Program-made: the position numbers and the translations under genes
In this document: one piece after another, positions 41,838-42,465 of the stretch
Layout of the letters: each line of letters opens with the position of its first letter
How positions within the stretch are numbered: the first letter of the stretch is position 1
NCBI GenBank assembly: GCA_023412495.1
Contig: JAEYNP010000011.1
Coordinates: 1-42,465 of the forward strand
Direction of reading: 5' to 3'
Source: Pseudomonadota bacterium
Lineage (GTDB): Bacteria > Desulfobacterota > Desulfobulbia > Desulfobulbales > Desulfocapsaceae
DNA: 42,465 nt
Notes under the pieces: generated by a model
The model's input: only the letters and a program-made list of their open reading frames with translations
Databases searched by the model: none
Told to the model about the DNA's origin: nothing

Positions 41838-42418
41838 AAAGGTCGGAAAAAGACAACCCGCGCTCAGCCGATAAACGGCCGAGCGCCGCGATTCCGGCCT
41901 GCCTGCTGGCGGCCTCTCTCCTGCTCTGCGCCGCTTCCTCGGCAACGGCGCACGGCACTTCCGCCGCCATGGTCGACAGGCGCGCGGTCTGCGTGGCCTT
42001 CACCTACGACGACGGCGAGGTGATGAACTACGCCAAGGTTACGGTCAGTGCTCCGGGCAGCGAAGTCCCCTTCCAGTCAGGCGCCACCGATCGCAACGGC
42101 GTCGCCTGTTTCTCCCCGGACCGGGCGGGCGCATGGCGGATCAGCGCCGGCGATGCCATGGGCCACCTGCAGGATACGGCCATTGAAGTGGATGAAGGGG
42201 CCGAAGGCGCCGTAACGGTGGCCTTTCCAGCGCAGCCGGATGGCGGACTGCCGCGTTCGGCCCGGGCCCTGTTCGGAGTCGGCCTTATCCTTGCAGCGAC
42301 TGGATCGTTTGCCTTGTACCGGTCCTTTCGGCGGGAGAAAAAACTTCGCCAAAGGGCGGAAGCCGCAAACGGCACCACCCTGCCGGAAAGAGGGGCTCCC
42401 ACCGGAGATGCGGACTGA
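41834..42418 (+). CDS. NikL-like membrane-anchored protein with carboxypeptidase-like beta domain
   Basis: 194 aa; ATG overlaps the previous stop (ATGA). Signal peptide (IPACLLAASLLLCAASSATA), mature start HGTSAAMVDRRAVCVAFTYDDGEVMNYAKVTVSAPGSEV, a beta-sandwich with TDRNGVACFSPDRAGAWRISAGDAMGH, a C-terminal membrane helix (ALFGVGLILAATGSFALY) and a basic cytoplasmic tail. Same layout as NikL in one chain, whereas NikL in the nik operon is split. Third gene of the receptor operon. Confidence 0.75.
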   Translation: MKRSEKDNPRSADKRPSAAIPACLLAASLLLCAASSATAHGTSAAMVDRRAVCVAFTYDDGEVMNYAKVTVSAPGSEVPFQSGATDRNGVACFSPDRAGAWRISAGDAMGHLQDTAIEVDEGAEGAVTVAFPAQPDGGLPRSARALFGVGLILAATGSFALYRSFRREKKLRQRAEAANGTTLPERGAPTGDAD

Positions 42419-42465
42419 ACGGCCGCTGCCTCCAGCAAGCCGGCACTCCGAGGCGTGGGGCGCCC

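Overview
The window looks like a chromosomal segment of an anaerobic, Gram-negative Desulfobacterota-type bacterium (Desulfobulbales-like is my best guess; inferred from gene content, no marker gene is present). Pointers are a pentaheme c-type cytochrome, a sodium-pumping decarboxylase of the OadA/OadB/OadG kind, a NikKLMQO-type metal importer, NifB-like and B12-type radical SAM enzymes, and a TtpC-type TonB system. GC is moderately high, with lower-GC patches at about 8.2-9.0, 17.5-21.4, 28.7-30.2 and 38.3-38.8 kb.

Layout. 1-0.8 kb: acyl-CoA carboxylase carboxyltransferase, cut by the window edge. 1.1-7.2 kb (minus): a compact cluster of KASIII-like synthase, B12-type radical SAM enzyme, ABC exporter pair, BtrH-type acyltransferase and an unknown small protein; it reads as a small-molecule or lipid synthesis-and-export unit. 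7.4-8.1 kb: pyrF. 8.4-8.7 kb: ABM-domain protein. 9.0-13.0 kb (plus): oadG, a leader with two tandem matching hairpins, oadA, and an oadB with an unusual signal peptide and lipoyl-like extension, closed by a strong terminator. 13.0-17.5 kb: fabI, a hydantoinase-like ATPase-fold protein, a metallophosphoesterase and a ParB-like/RAM fusion. 17.6-21.4 kb: an accessory patch with hipBA (three operators exactly 30 bp apart), a Nudix hydrolase, an HNH endonuclease and a methyltransferase. 21.6-23.0 kb: pentaheme cytochrome. 23.5-28.7 kb (minus): DUF3450-TtpC-ExbB-ExbD-TonB-TPR energizing operon. 28.9-42.4 kb: metal-acquisition region.

The most interesting content is the right-hand 14 kb. A TonB-dependent receptor operon (receptor, DUF4198 protein, NikL-like protein), a nickel/cobalt ECF importer (nikK, a split nikL, nikM, nikQ, and a double-ATPase nikO with a Cys/His linker), a small protein that is 39 percent histidine, a decayed periplasmic binding protein, and a Tat-exported binding protein/NapH-like/NifB-like trio lie together. 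Four dyads with 7-nt arms and an exact 13-nt spacer, resembling the deltaproteobacterial NikR box (GTGTTAC-N13/14-GTAACAC), sit 25-31 nt downstream of TTGACA -35 elements in front of these units. Together with the TonB/ExbBD operon next door, the segment can be read as one metal-responsive path from outer membrane to cytoplasm. Metal identity (Ni versus Co) and NikR control are inferred; no nikR gene is in the window.

Mobile or repeat elements: a 147-bp MITE-like element whose end supplies the nikQ stop codon, a 66-bp REP-like palindrome in the biosynthetic cluster, and two four-unit heptamer tandem arrays right after stop codons. No rRNA, tRNA or CRISPR array was seen.
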